42,941 nucleotides of DNA, from positions 1 to 42,941 of the forward strand of contig CALVIB010000009.1 of the NCBI GenBank assembly GCA_944329375.1, written 5' to 3'. Under the pieces are notes generated by a model. The model ran no database searches, was not told where the DNA came from, and saw nothing but the letters and a program-made list of their open reading frames with translations. Position numbers and translations under genes: made by a program. This DNA comes from an uncultured Bacilli bacterium (lineage in GTDB: Bacteria > Bacillota_I > Bacilli_A > RF39 > UBA660). Positions 16,275 through 28,715 of the stretch are shown piece by piece (the stretch's first letter is position 1; each line of letters begins with the position of its first letter).

Positions 16275-18032
16275 TTAATTATATTCAATTATATCTTCAA
16301 ACATTGTCTGAATATTATCTTTACTTTCTTCTTCTTTGAAGATATCTTCTAAGTTAAAATGTTCTTCTTTATAAATAAATGGTCTTAGTTTATTATTAAA
16401 TTCTTTTTTGATTGTTTCCCATTCATCTAAATAAGTTGCAATTAAATTATATTTTTTATTTAGAATTTTGGCAATAGTTTCTTCTAAATCTAATAAATTT
16501 TCATTAAATAAATCAGCTAATCTTTTTGTTTTATAGACAAATATTAAGTTTTCTTCACTAGCTGCTTTTAAAATTCCATCTAACAGCATTGAGGCACTAT
16601 TACTATAATCTGGGTCTAGCAATAAATCATTTAGTAATTCTAAGGATGGTTTTATGTTTCTCACTTCTTTTTTAGAAAAATGGGCGAGGGTATTATCTAT
16701 TCTTATTTTTTTGATATTTTCAATAGTGGATATTATTTTTTTATTTACTTTTTTCACAATTTGGTTTTGATTTTTTTGTTCTTGAATACTAGAAAATTCA
16801 TTGAATGTGTTTTTTTGTTCGTTTTTTGTTTGTATTTTTATATTTTTTTCCACATTTTTTTCAGTTTTTTCCACATTTTGAACTATTTTTGAAGGATTTT
16901 TAACATTTTCTGTTGAATTTGGTTTTATATATTGGATTTTTTGCTCGTTTTCCACTATATTTTTTGATTTTTCAGAAATTATTTTAATTATAGAAAGTTC
17001 AAACAAAAGTTTACTATTATTATTGTTTTTCATTTCAAATGAGTACTTATTTAGAATTTCAATTATATTAAACAACTCTTTTACACTAATTTTATTAGAA
17101 ATTTCTTCATAATTTTGAATATTTTGAGTTCTTTCTTTAAAATATTTTGGTGCTTCTTTAAATAATATAATATTTCTAGTGAAATTAATAAATTCTTCTA
17201 ATAGTTTTACAAAATTTTTTCCTTTTTCGTTATATTTATCTATTTTTTCTAGTATTTCATCTAATTGGTTTTCAATTATGTTTTCTAATAGTTCTTTTAA
17301 ATTTTTTTCTGTTAAGGTTCCATTAATTTCATGTATATCTTCGATTGTAATTTTTCCTTCAGTATAGGCTCTTGCTTGGTCTAACATACCAACTGAATCA
17401 CGCATTCCACCATCGGCTAGGGTAGCTATTTCATTTAAAGCATTAATATCTATATCTATTTTTTCTTTTTCAGCAATTTGTGTTAAGTTTTTAACTATTG
17501 CTTCATTACTTATTTTTTTAAAATCTAAGCGTTGACACCTTGAAAGAATTGTTTCTAGTACTTTATGGGGGTCTGTAGTTGCCAGTATGAATATTACATG
17601 AGCTGGTGGTTCTTCTAATGTTTTTAATAGAGCATTAAAAGCACCTTGAGTAAGCATATGAACTTCATCTATTATATATACTTTGTATTTACCATAAGCA
17701 GGTAATAAGTTAACTTTATTTCTAAGTTCTCTTATTTCATCTACACCATTGTTACTAGCGGCATCTATTTCTATGATATCACTATTATTTTCAATTGTAC
17801 AACTTACACATTTTCCACAAGGCTTACAATCTACTGGATTTTCACAATTTATTATTTTTGCAAATATTTTGGCAATGCTTGTTTTTCCTGTTCCTCTTGG
17901 TCCAGCAAATAAATAGGCATGATTAATTTGATTATTTTGGATGGAGTTTTTTATTATTTTTACGATAACATCTTGACCATATACATCATCTAATGTTTTA
18001 GGTCTATATTTTCTATATAATGCTTGATACAT
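16275..18032 (-). CDS. dnaX: DNA polymerase III subunits gamma/tau
   Basis: ATPase motor of the clamp loader. Starts MYQALYRKYRPKTL; the ATG at 18032 follows AGAGGTGG, so the 14 upstream in-frame codons are not used. Walker A GPRGTGKTSIAKIF, a zinc module (C....C..C..C in CENPVDCKPCGKCVSC), Walker B region DEVHMLTQGAFNALLKTLEEPP, and SRC motif SRCQRLDF. 585 residues. The tail from about residue 370 is lysine/asparagine rich and repetitive (NVEKTEKNVEKN), followed by a folded C-terminal domain likely to contact the polymerase. No clear slippery A-run was identified for making a separate gamma form. Confidence 0.97.
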   Translation of the reverse strand: MYQALYRKYRPKTLDDVYGQDVIVKIIKNSIQNNQINHAYLFAGPRGTGKTSIAKIFAKIINCENPVDCKPCGKCVSCTIENNSDIIEIDAASNNGVDEIRELRNKVNLLPAYGKYKVYIIDEVHMLTQGAFNALLKTLEEPPAHVIFILATTDPHKVLETILSRCQRLDFKKISNEAIVKNLTQIAEKEKIDIDINALNEIATLADGGMRDSVGMLDQARAYTEGKITIEDIHEINGTLTEKNLKELLENIIENQLDEILEKIDKYNEKGKNFVKLLEEFINFTRNIILFKEAPKYFKERTQNIQNYEEISNKISVKELFNIIEILNKYSFEMKNNNNSKLLFELSIIKIISEKSKNIVENEQKIQYIKPNSTENVKNPSKIVQNVEKTEKNVEKNIKIQTKNEQKNTFNEFSSIQEQKNQNQIVKKVNKKIISTIENIKKIRIDNTLAHFSKKEVRNIKPSLELLNDLLLDPDYSNSASMLLDGILKAASEENLIFVYKTKRLADLFNENLLDLEETIAKILNKKYNLIATYLDEWETIKKEFNNKLRPFIYKEEHFNLEDIFKEEESKDNIQTMFEDIIEYN

Positions 18033-18054
18033 TTTACCACCTCTATCAGTTATA

Positions 18055-18084
18055 ATTATATCACACTTATCCACAATAAAAGAA
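18055..18084 (-). promoter_or_regulatory. dnaX promoter containing a consensus DnaA box
   Basis: Extended -10 TGATATAAT (-10 at 18055-18060) just upstream of the dnaX ribosome binding site; no strong -35. A perfect DnaA box, TTATCCACA on the plus strand, lies at 18067-18075, inside the -35/-10 spacer, where bound DnaA would block polymerase. Confidence 0.55.
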
Positions 18085-18116
18085 AATAAGTTTTGTGTTT
18101 TTTTATATATAATTTC

Positions 18117-18521
18117 TTATTTTCTTTTGTTTTTGAAAAAGTTTTTTAATAATTGTTTATAGTTTTCCACATCCTCCATCTTGATTTGCATTGGGTCTGG
18201 TAAATTATGATGTTTTTCTTGTTTAGCTGTGTATATTATACACTTTATTCTTGCTTGCTTTATGGCTTCCATACACATATTGCATGGTTCTAATGTTGTG
18301 TATAAAGTACATTCGTTAAGATGCCATGTTTTTTTCTTTTTACAGGCTTTTTCTATTGCATTTATTTCAGCATGTTTAGTTATTTGATGTGTTTTTTCTC
18401 TTGTGTTATGTCCTTTTGATATTATTTTATTATTTTCAACAATTACAGCACCAATAGGAACATCATTTGTTTTTAAACTTTTTTTTGCTTCTTTTATAGC
18501 TATTTCCATATATTTATTCAT
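18117..18521 (-). CDS. tadA: tRNA-specific adenosine deaminase
   Basis: Deaminates A34 to inosine in tRNA-Arg(ACG). The zinc-binding and catalytic residues are in HAEINAIEKA and the PCNMC motif (TTLEPCNMCMEA). The start is ATG at 18521, preceded by GGAGG; an open frame continues 27 codons further upstream but that part is the SRP RNA gene and its terminator. 134 residues. tadA, SRP RNA and dnaX are neighbours in Bacillus too, in a slightly different order. Confidence 0.95.
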   Translation of the reverse strand: MNKYMEIAIKEAKKSLKTNDVPIGAVIVENNKIISKGHNTREKTHQITKHAEINAIEKACKKKKTWHLNECTLYTTLEPCNMCMEAIKQARIKCIIYTAKQEKHHNLPDPMQIKMEDVENYKQLLKNFFKNKRK

Positions 18522-18535
18522 AGATAACCTCCAAC

Positions 18536-18615
18536 AAAAAAGGTACACACACTTAGAGGTCCTTAAGGCTGCTATCTTCCGATTCTGACCTGATTCAGAC
18601 ATAAGTGTTGTACCA
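18536..18615 (-). ncRNA. ffs: Signal recognition particle RNA (small bacterial type)
   Basis: The minus strand carries the conserved apical domain GGTCAGAATCGGAAGATAGC followed by AGCCTTAAGGACC: GGAA tetraloop region, symmetric and asymmetric internal loops that bind Ffh. The ends pair: GGTAC with GTACC, and ACACTTA with TAAGTGT. A run of six T directly follows the closing stem and serves as terminator. About 73-80 nt, i.e. the short 4.5S-like form without an Alu domain. Confidence 0.96.
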
Positions 18616-18620
18616 AATAT

Positions 18621-18649
18621 ATATTACAATATTTATTGTAATTTATCAA
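18621..18649 (-). promoter_or_regulatory. Promoter of the SRP RNA gene
   Basis: TTGATA, 17-base spacer, TAATAT; places the start at the first G of the mature SRP RNA, seven bases downstream. Confidence 0.8.
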
Positions 18650-18687
18650 CGATTATTTTAGTTTTCCACAATAATTTTTATTTTTAA

Positions 18688-18703
18688 TGTTTCACGTGAA
18701 ACA
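18688..18703. promoter_or_regulatory. parS site 1
   Basis: TGTTTCACGTGAAACA, a perfect 16-bp palindrome matching the ParB/Spo0J centromere site, extended to 20 bp by flanking AA/TT. Confidence 0.95.
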
Positions 18704-18900
18704 TTAAAGCGACGAAAAAAATATTTTTGTTTTCAAAATAAAATATATTTAAAAAGGCTTACATTATTTTAATAATATTCTTATTATAAATAATTTGTAA
18801 GAGTTTCATGTTTTTGTTTAATATTTTGAATATTAATTTTTTTAATATAGAAAAATGTGCATAAGAATTTAGTTATCTAATTTCATTATGGTTTTAACAA

Positions 18901-18916
18901 TGTTTCACGTGAAACA
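18901..18916. promoter_or_regulatory. parS site 2
   Basis: Identical 16-bp palindrome, 213 bases from site 1. Confidence 0.95.
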
Positions 18917-19091
18917 TTGTTAAATATTAAAAAATATTATTTTAAATATTACCACTTTTATTAATATAATTATATTTTTTGTTTCAATTTTATAATATTT
19001 AGAATAGTGATAAAAATATTATTTATATAACTGACAATTATTATATATTATCTATTAATAAATAATATATATTACGAATATTTTGTTTTAA

Positions 19092-19107
19092 TGTTTCACG
19101 TGAAACA
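19092..19107. promoter_or_regulatory. parS site 3
   Basis: Identical 16-bp palindrome, 191 bases from site 2. Confidence 0.95.
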
Positions 19108-19286
19108 TTGTTAAATATTAAAAAATTATTATTTTAAATAATACCATTTTTATTAATATAATTTATATTTTTTTGTTTCAATTTTATAATATTTAGGATA
19201 TTGATAAAGATATTATTTATATAACTGACAATTATTATATATTATCTATTAACAAATAATATATATCACAAATATTTTTGTTTTAA

Positions 19287-19302
19287 TGTTTCACGTGAAA
19301 CA
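19287..19302. promoter_or_regulatory. parS site 4
   Basis: Identical 16-bp palindrome, 195 bases from site 3; followed by a weak DnaA-box-like TGTGGAAAA at 19310. Confidence 0.95.
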
Positions 19303-19506
19303 TTAAAACTGTGGAAAACACTTTTTGTTTTTAAAATATGTTATATTTAAAAGAGCTTACATTATTTTAATAATGATTTTATTATAAATTAATTTGTAAG
19401 AATTTTTTGTTTTATTTAATATTTTGAATATTAAATTTTAATTTTTTATTAGTATAGAAAAGGACTATAAGAATTTAGTTATCTAATTTCATTATAGTCC
19501 TAACAA

Positions 19507-19522
19507 TGTTTCACGTGAAACA
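19507..19522. promoter_or_regulatory. parS site 5
   Basis: Identical 16-bp palindrome, 220 bases from site 4 and only four bases beyond the gyrA stop codon. Confidence 0.95.
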
Positions 19523-19526
19523 TTAA

Positions 19527-21968
19527 CTAATTTTCTAAATTTTCTTCAGAAACTTCTTTATCTAGCAATGCAATACTACTTACTGTTTGATTATCTTTTA
19601 AGTGAATTAGTCTTACTCCTTGAGCAACTCTACCAGTTGTAGATATTTGTTCAACAGATAATCTTATGATAATCCCACTATTAGTTATTATCATAAGGTC
19701 TTCATCACCTTTAACTATTTTAAATGAGACAATATTTCCATTTTTTTCGGTAATATTTAAAGCTTTTACACCTTTACTTCCTCGGTGTGTCATTCGATAT
19801 TCGGTTATGTTTGTACGTTTTCCATATCCTTTTTCTGTTACAACTAAAATTTGTTCATCAGGATTGGCTATTTCACAACCAACACATTTACCATCATCTA
19901 AATCTATTCCTTTAACACCTGAAGCTGTTCTACCCATTATTCTAATTTCCTGTTCATTGAATCTAATCATACGTCCATTTGAAGCGGCAATTACTATTTC
20001 GTTTTCCCCAGTTGTCTTTTTAACTGAAATTAATTGGTCATTTTCTTTTAATGAAATAGCTATTTTTCCACTTTTTCTAATGTTTTCAAATTCAGATAGG
20101 GCAGTTCTCTTAATTAATCCATTTTGTGTACAAAATACAATATTATTATTTTCTTCATTTTGGTCTATTTTAAGCATTGCAGTTACTTCTTCATCTTTTT
20201 CAAAAGGTAATAAATTAACTATTGGTATACCTTTTGATTGTCTGCTATATTGCGGTATTTCATATCCTTTAACTCTATAAGCTTTTCCTTTGTTTGTGAA
20301 GAACATTAGGTAATCATGTGTTGTCATTGATATAAGTTTTTCCACAAAATCATTTTCATTTGTAGCCATTCCTTTAATGCCTACACCTCCACGATTTTGA
20401 GTTTTATATGTTTCACTAGTCATACGCTTAATATAACCTTTATTTGTTAAGGTTACAACGATGTTTTCCACAGGTATGAGTGATTCATCCTCAATATAGT
20501 CAATCGCTGTCATATCGATGTTTGTACGTCTCTCATCGCCATATTTATTCTTGATTTCTAACATTTCTTGTTTAATAATTTCTAATACTTTAGTTTCGGA
20601 TGCTAAAACTTCTTTATAATATTTTATTTTTTCTAATAAGTCATTTAATTCTGCTTCTATTTTATCTCTTTCTAAGCCAGTTAATCTACGTAATTTTAAT
20701 TCTAAAATAGCTTCTGCTTGAATATCTGTTAAACTATATTTTTCTATTAATTTAGTTTTTGCCTCTGTGTCTGTTTTTGCTTCTTTAATTATTTGAATAA
20801 AGTCATCAATATTATCTAGAGCTATTTTATAACCTTCTAAGATATGAACTCTTTTTTCAGCTTTATCTAAGTCAAATTTTGTTCTTCTTATAATAACTTC
20901 TTTTTGGTAATCAATATATTTTGAAATTATATCTTTTAAACCAAGTGTTCTTGGGGTATTATTATCTAACATTAAAAGGATTATTCCATAAGTTGTTTGA
21001 AATTGGGTATGTTTATATAAGTTATTTAAAACAACTTGTGGATTAGCATCTTTCTTTAATGTAATAGTTATTTTTATACCATCTTTTAAATCTGTATGAT
21101 AATCAGATATACCATCAATTACTTTTGTATGAACAAGCTCAGCAACTTTATCTTTTAAATCTGAAGTATTAACACCATATGGAACTTCATCAATAATAAT
21201 ATAATGGCGACCATTTTTTTCTTCAATTGTAGCTTTACTTCTAATAGTAATTGTTCCACGGCCTGTTTCATATGCTTTTTTAATACCACTATTACCTAAA
21301 ATAGTTGCACCTGTTGGAAAGTCTGGCCCTTTAATATATTGCATTAATCCATTTGTATCAATGTCTGGATTATCAATGTAAGCAATGCAACCATCAATTA
21401 CTTCTCCTAAGTTATGTGGTGGTATATTGGTTGCCATACCAACAGCTATCCCCATTGTTCCATTAACTAATATGTTTGGAAATCTAGATGGTAAAACTGT
21501 TGGTTCTTTTCTTGTTTCATCATAATTTGTTGTAAAATCAACTGTATTTTTATTAATATCTCTTAATAATTCTAAAGATATTTTTGCTAATCTAGATTCG
21601 GTATAACGCATGGCTGCTGCGCCATAACCTTCAATATTACCAAAATTTCCATGACCATCGATTAATGGATAACGATAACTAAAATCTTGAGCCATACGAA
21701 CCATAGCTTCATAAATACTAGAATCCCCATGTGGGTGATAATTACCCATTACTTCTCCGACTGTTTTGGCACTTTTTTTGTGGGGTTTATCTGGTGTATA
21801 TCCAGATTCATACATTGAATATAAAATACGGCGATGTACAGGTTTTAAGCCATCTCTTAAGTCTGGTAGAGCTCTTGATTTGATGACACTCATAGAATAT
21901 TCTATAAATGATGTTTCAATTTCGTTTACTATGTTATTTTCTTCTAATCTATCTCTTGTGTGATCCAT
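19527..21968 (-). CDS. gyrA: DNA gyrase subunit A
   Basis: Breakage-reunion subunit of gyrase, which adds negative supercoils with GyrB. N-terminal [20 protein letters not shown], quinolone-pocket helix [15 protein letters not shown] (the Ser is present), and the catalytic Tyr in [11 protein letters not shown]. The GyrA box appears as QNRGGVG in the first blade of the C-terminal beta-pinwheel, supporting gyrase rather than topoisomerase IV. 813 residues, normal. Follows gyrB by 12 bases and ends against parS site 5. Confidence 0.96.
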   Translation of the reverse strand: MDHTRDRLEENNIVNEIETSFIEYSMSVIKSRALPDLRDGLKPVHRRILYSMYESGYTPDKPHKKSAKTVGEVMGNYHPHGDSSIYEAMVRMAQDFSYRYPLIDGHGNFGNIEGYGAAAMRYTESRLAKISLELLRDINKNTVDFTTNYDETRKEPTVLPSRFPNILVNGTMGIAVGMATNIPPHNLGEVIDGCIAYIDNPDIDTNGLMQYIKGPDFPTGATILGNSGIKKAYETGRGTITIRSKATIEEKNGRHYIIIDEVPYGVNTSDLKDKVAELVHTKVIDGISDYHTDLKDGIKITITLKKDANPQVVLNNLYKHTQFQTTYGIILLMLDNNTPRTLGLKDIISKYIDYQKEVIIRRTKFDLDKAEKRVHILEGYKIALDNIDDFIQIIKEAKTDTEAKTKLIEKYSLTDIQAEAILELKLRRLTGLERDKIEAELNDLLEKIKYYKEVLASETKVLEIIKQEMLEIKNKYGDERRTNIDMTAIDYIEDESLIPVENIVVTLTNKGYIKRMTSETYKTQNRGGVGIKGMATNENDFVEKLISMTTHDYLMFFTNKGKAYRVKGYEIPQYSRQSKGIPIVNLLPFEKDEEVTAMLKIDQNEENNNIVFCTQNGLIKRTALSEFENIRKSGKIAISLKENDQLISVKKTTGENEIVIAASNGRMIRFNEQEIRIMGRTASGVKGIDLDDGKCVGCEIANPDEQILVVTEKGYGKRTNITEYRMTHRGSKGVKALNITEKNGNIVSFKIVKGDEDLMIITNSGIIIRLSVEQISTTGRVAQGVRLIHLKDNQTVSSIALLDKEVSEENLEN

Positions 21969-21980
21969 AGGTTTACCTCC

Positions 21981-25021
<3,041 letters not shown>

Positions 25022-25097
25022 GTTTTACCTCACTACCTATTTTCGTGCTACTAAATTTAAAATTATAGTATTCTACATACTCCTATACCTCATAACC

Positions 25098-25106
25098 ATT
25101 ATACCA
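25098..25106 (-). promoter_or_regulatory. Candidate recF-gyrB-gyrA promoter
   Basis: Extended -10 TGGTATAAT about 75 bases ahead of recF; the -35 is poor. It lies between the comK terminator and recF, where a promoter is expected. Confidence 0.45.
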
Positions 25107-25126
25107 CAAAATGGGCTTAAAAACGT

Positions 25127-25154
25127 AAAAATAGACAAAATATAGTCTATTTTT
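25127..25154 (-). terminator. Terminator downstream of comK
   Basis: AAAAATAGAC, 8-base loop, GTCTATTTTT: perfect 10-bp stem with the T-run in the 3' arm, starting one base after the comK stop. Confidence 0.75.
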
Positions 25155-25155
25155 A

Positions 25156-25617
25156 TTACAATTTTGCTTCATTTTTGCGACTTTTTAAAATTAAAAGTAA
25201 TTTGGTAGCTCTAAGTATTTGATTTTCAAAAGATTCATATGATACTTGAACTTCTATTTTTTGATTATTATCAAATAAAATTTGAACATTATTTCCAATT
25301 CTTTTATATTCATTAATATTATTTAAAGCAATCCATGTACAGTTGTTATTTTCATAAGATGCGGTTGGAAATAAAATTATTTCTCTTGTTTCTTCTATTA
25401 TTATTGGTAATTTGTATTTACTTCCTAAAGAATATTTTGAACCACTTAATCTTCCTTTAAAAGAACTACCATAATAAGCACAACTATTTTCGATTATTTT
25501 TTGAATTGGTAACATTACAGAAATATTATCTCTTTTTTCAATTACTATTGTTGAAAAGTCATCTTTTGGTATAAGAGCGCATGTTGAAGCATTAATTTCG
25601 TATTCTTCTTTAATCAT
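25156..25617 (-). CDS. comK: ComK-family competence transcription factor
   Basis: A 153-residue protein matching the ComK pattern: INASTCALIPKDDFSTIVIE at the N-terminus, SCAYYGSSFKGRLSGSKYSL in the middle, KLPIIIEE...IILFPTASYENNNCTWIALNNI after it. In Bacillus ComK is the master activator of DNA-uptake genes. Shorter than B. subtilis ComK (192), missing mainly the C-terminal tail. It occupies the place of yaaA/rlbA between dnaN and recF, which is unusual. It has its own terminator on either side. Ribosome binding site AAAGGAGG, directly preceded by a perfect 8-bp hairpin. Confidence 0.85.
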   Translation of the reverse strand: MIKEEYEINASTCALIPKDDFSTIVIEKRDNISVMLPIQKIIENSCAYYGSSFKGRLSGSKYSLGSKYKLPIIIEETREIILFPTASYENNNCTWIALNNINEYKRIGNNVQILFDNNQKIEVQVSYESFENQILRATKLLLILKSRKNEAKL

Positions 25618-25627
25618 AAATCCTCCT

Positions 25628-25645
25628 TTGTCTTTTTAAAGACAA
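25628..25645 (-). promoter_or_regulatory. Leader hairpin abutting the comK ribosome binding site
   Basis: TTGTCTTT, AA, AAAGACAA, immediately followed by AGGAGG and the comK start. Loop size is small; it may protect or hide the binding site. Confidence 0.4.
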
Positions 25646-25705
25646 CTCTCTTATACTCATTTATTTGGTCGAATTTTGTTTATTTTTGTCGATAAAGGTA
25701 ATTTT

Positions 25706-25736
25706 TTAAAAAAAAGAACTTTTTTAATAAGTTCTT
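25706..25736 (-). terminator. Terminator of dnaA-dnaN
   Basis: AAGAACTT, short A-rich loop, AAGTTCTT, then a run of eight T on the minus strand; overlaps the last codons of dnaN. Confidence 0.75.
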
Positions 25737-26845
25737 ATTGGTAATATTAGCTGTATTAAATCATCCGATTCTATATTTTTTAAAATTATTGGTTTAATTT
25801 CTCCATTGAACATTAGTTCTATTTCTTCTGATTCTAAAGCTTTTATTGATTCCATCATGAATTTTGAGTTAAAAGCTATTTTTATTTCACTATTATTATT
25901 TTTTTCCACAGTTATTTTTTCTTCTACATTTCCTATTTCTGGAATATTTGAAGATATAATAGCTTCATTATTATTTGTTTCAAATTTTATTGTGTTTTTA
26001 TCACTTTCGTTTGTTAATAGGGAAGCTCTATCAATAGCACTGTATAAATCATCATATTTTACTTTTAACGTTAATTCATAGGTTTCTGGTATTAATTTTG
26101 AAGTATCAGGATACGTTCCACTAATTAATCTTGTCATCATATTTATTTGGCCAAATTTAAATACTACTTTATTAGCAAATATATGCATTTCTAGGTTTTC
26201 TTCATCATCATTTAATAGTTTTACTAATTCATTTAAATTTTTAGTTGGAATAATGATATTAGAGTTTTCCACAGCATTATTTTCTAGAGTTATTTTTTTT
26301 ACAGCTAATCTATAAGAATCCGTGGCGGTACATTCTAAAGTATTTCCTTCTATTTTAAAGTTTATACCTGTTAATACTGGTCTTGTTTCACTAGTACTTG
26401 TAGCAAATGAAGTTTGACTTATAATTGTTTTAAATAGTTTTTGATTTAAGATAATAGGATTTTGATTAAATTCTAAGTCTAAATCTGGAAATTCATTTAC
26501 ATTACTACAATTTAGGGTAAATGATGAATTATTTGTTGTAATATATAATTTTGAATCAATTACTTCTTCAAGATTTATCATTTCATTTGGTAGTTTTCTA
26601 ATTATTTCATGAATATATCTTCCTGAAACTACAATTTCTCCTAATGTATCTATTTTTTCGATATTTTTTTTATCTATAAATGTTTTTATTGATATTTCAC
26701 TATCTGTACTCATTAAATATAAACCTTCTTCAGTTAATTCAAATTTTATACAATTTAAAATTGGTCTTAAATTTTTTGTGGATATTCCTCTTATTACATA
26801 GTTTAAATGTTCTAAGAGAATGTCTTGTTTAATTTCTAATTTCAT
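25724..26845 (-). CDS. dnaN: DNA polymerase III beta clamp
   Basis: Ring-shaped processivity clamp. MKLEIKQDILLEHLNYVIRGIS at its start corresponds to the family N-terminus; ATDSYRLAVKKI is the conserved domain-2 segment, and the C-terminal end LILPIRTY is the variant of the usual MPMRL hydrophobic-pocket tail. 373 residues. It lies 137 bases after dnaA with DnaA boxes in between. Confidence 0.96.
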   Translation of the reverse strand: MKLEIKQDILLEHLNYVIRGISTKNLRPILNCIKFELTEEGLYLMSTDSEISIKTFIDKKNIEKIDTLGEIVVSGRYIHEIIRKLPNEMINLEEVIDSKLYITTNNSSFTLNCSNVNEFPDLDLEFNQNPIILNQKLFKTIISQTSFATSTSETRPVLTGINFKIEGNTLECTATDSYRLAVKKITLENNAVENSNIIIPTKNLNELVKLLNDDEENLEMHIFANKVVFKFGQINMMTRLISGTYPDTSKLIPETYELTLKVKYDDLYSAIDRASLLTNESDKNTIKFETNNNEAIISSNIPEIGNVEEKITVEKNNNSEIKIAFNSKFMMESIKALESEEIELMFNGEIKPIILKNIESDDLIQLILPIRTY

Positions 26846-26982
26846 AAATTATTCCTCCTTTATTATTAATTTAATTTATTTTTTATTATTGATGTGGATA
26901 AGTGTGGAAAAGTATAACTTTACACTGAAAAATATAGTTATTTTACATGTGGATAAAATGTTTAAAAGTTTATTATTTTGCA
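26846..26982. other. Origin part 2: dnaA-dnaN spacer with DnaA boxes
   Basis: Perfect DnaA boxes TGTGGATAA at 26893-26901 and 26948-26956, and a one-mismatch box TGTGGAAAA at 26903-26911. All point the same way. In Bacillus the spacer between dnaA and dnaN holds the unwinding element of the bipartite origin; the AT-rich parts here fit that. Confidence 0.75.
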
Positions 26983-28326
26983 CTATTTAATTTGATTGAT
27001 TATTTTTGATATTTCTACTTCTAAATTTTTATCTTTTTTTAATTCTCTTTTTATCTTAGCAACTGAGTGCATTACTGTTGTGTGGTCTTTTCCACCAAAT
27101 TCACTTCCTATTTTTGGTAGAGATTCTTTTAAATGAATTCTACATATATACATGCCTATTTGCCTTGGTACGGCTATTTTAGATAATCTTTTTTTAGATT
27201 TTATATCTTCAACTGTAATATTATAATTGTTTGCAACTAACTGTATTACTTGGTCTATTTTATTTCTTGAGATAATGTTTTTTCCTATATAGTCTTTTAA
27301 GGCTTCTACGGCTAGTTCTAGTGTTATTTCAGAACCATTCATTATAGTAGCATATGCGAAGACTCTAGTCAAAGCACCTTCTAGTTTTCTTATGTCGGTT
27401 GTGCAGTTATTGGCAATATATTCTTTAACTTCTTCTGGTACAAAGCTACCAATTCCTTGGGCTTCTATTTTTTTATCCAATATGTCCATTCTAAGTTTAA
27501 AGTCGGGTGGTAATATGTCGATGGTTAATCCCCAGTTAAATCTTGTTCTTAATCTATCTTCTAATTTTTTTAAGTCATCTGGTGATCTATCAGATGATAT
27601 GATTATTTGTTTATTTTGTGTGTGTAATTCATTAAATGTGTTGAAAAATTCTTGCTGAGTCTTACTTGCTATTTCTAAATATTGAATATCATCTATCATT
27701 AAGACATCTATATCTCTATATTTTCTTTTAAATTTATCTACAGCTTTGAAATTACTTGTTTCACTTTTTCTATATATGTTTAAAAAATCATCGACAAATT
27801 TTTCACTAGTTACATATAATACTTTTTTGTTTGATGTTGCCATGATATAGTTTCCTATTGCATGCATAAGGTGGGTTTTACCTAAACCGCTACTACCATA
27901 TATAAATAGTGGATTATACATGGCGCCTGGTTTTTCAGCTACAGCCAAACCTATGGCTTTAGCAAATTTATTACTTTCACCAGATATAAAGTTATCAAAG
28001 GTGTATTTGCTATCAAGGCCACTTTCAAATATAGCTTCATTATTGTTTTCTACTTTAGTTTGGGGTTTATCTTCAGTTATTTCATCTGGTGTGACATATT
28101 TGAATTTAAAGATAGAACCAGTAACTTCCATAAATGTTTCTTTAATTATTTCTCCATAGTTTTCTCTTAAATGTTTTTTATGGACATCTAGTGGTACTTC
28201 TACTATGGCATATTCATTATTTAGGTCAATTAGTTTTGTGTCTTGAAACCATGTTTGAAATAAAACTGGTTTTAATTTTATTTCAATTTTGGATAAAAAA
28301 ACGGACCACATATTTTCTAAATCCAT
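26983..28326 (-). CDS. dnaA: Chromosomal replication initiator protein DnaA
   Basis: AAA+ initiator that binds DnaA boxes and melts the origin. Domain I at residues 1-75; short linker to about 105; Walker A YGSSGLGKTHLMHAI near residue 144; Walker B MIDDIQYL near 215; domain IV signature FGGKDHTTVMHSV near the C-terminus, the box-recognition helix. 447 residues, the usual length. Start ATG preceded by CGGGGGTAG. Transcribed away from rpmH. Confidence 0.98.
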   Translation of the reverse strand: MDLENMWSVFLSKIEIKLKPVLFQTWFQDTKLIDLNNEYAIVEVPLDVHKKHLRENYGEIIKETFMEVTGSIFKFKYVTPDEITEDKPQTKVENNNEAIFESGLDSKYTFDNFISGESNKFAKAIGLAVAEKPGAMYNPLFIYGSSGLGKTHLMHAIGNYIMATSNKKVLYVTSEKFVDDFLNIYRKSETSNFKAVDKFKRKYRDIDVLMIDDIQYLEIASKTQQEFFNTFNELHTQNKQIIISSDRSPDDLKKLEDRLRTRFNWGLTIDILPPDFKLRMDILDKKIEAQGIGSFVPEEVKEYIANNCTTDIRKLEGALTRVFAYATIMNGSEITLELAVEALKDYIGKNIISRNKIDQVIQLVANNYNITVEDIKSKKRLSKIAVPRQIGMYICRIHLKESLPKIGSEFGGKDHTTVMHSVAKIKRELKKDKNLEVEISKIINQIK

Positions 28327-28624
28327 ACTACTACCCCCGTTATAAATAATCTATAAACATTTTACAATAAATTTACATAATTTTCTATAAAAACTGTGGA
28401 AAAAATCGAAAAAAGTTATTAACAGACAAAAAATGTCGAATTTTAGTACTTTATGTAACGTTTCCACATAAATTGTGGATAATTATTTTTGCACATTTGT
28501 GCATAATTTATTTTTTTACACATATGTTGAAAAATAGAAAAATTGGTTTATAATATATGGAAATTTTATGTGGATATTTAAAGTGAATAATTTAAAAAAA
28601 TTTTTACTGTGGAAAACTTGAACG

Positions 28625-28653
28625 TTGATTTTTTGCTTATTTTTTGATATAAT
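28625..28653 (+). promoter_or_regulatory. rpmH promoter P1
   Basis: TTGATT, 17-base spacer, TATAAT with extended TG (TGATATAAT). Confidence 0.75.
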
Positions 28654-28686
28654 TATGGCAATTTTTTAACAAAATTTTGTTATTAA

Positions 28687-28715
28687 TTGACAAAGTTGTT
28701 TTTTATCTATATAAT
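28687..28715 (+). promoter_or_regulatory. rpmH promoter P2 (full consensus)
   Basis: TTGACA, 17-base spacer, TATAAT: an exact sigma-A consensus, the strongest promoter in the window, about 40 bases ahead of rpmH. Confidence 0.92.

Larger units (their letters stand above)
18688..19522. repeat. parS array in nested long repeats (A-B-B-A)
   Basis: The 905-base gap between the SRP RNA gene and gyrA has no coding capacity. Five perfect parS palindromes split it into four AT-rich units of 190-220 bases. The two inner units (18917-19091 and 19108-19286) are close copies (both contain TTGTTTCAATTTTATAATAT and ATAACTGACAATTATTATAT). The two outer units (18704-18900 and 19303-19506) are copies of each other (both contain GCTTACATTATTTTAATAAT and AAGAATTTAGTTATCTAATT). 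The order is therefore A, B, B', A', all in the same direction. Confidence 0.9.

Noticed and set aside
18522-18602. 27-codon N-terminal extension of TadA
   Set aside because: The extension is the SRP RNA sequence and its terminator; a clear ribosome binding site precedes the ATG at 18521.
19666-20280. 204-codon plus-strand frame inside gyrA
   Set aside because: Antisense shadow of gyrA, with no ribosome binding site and composition dictated by the gyrA frame.
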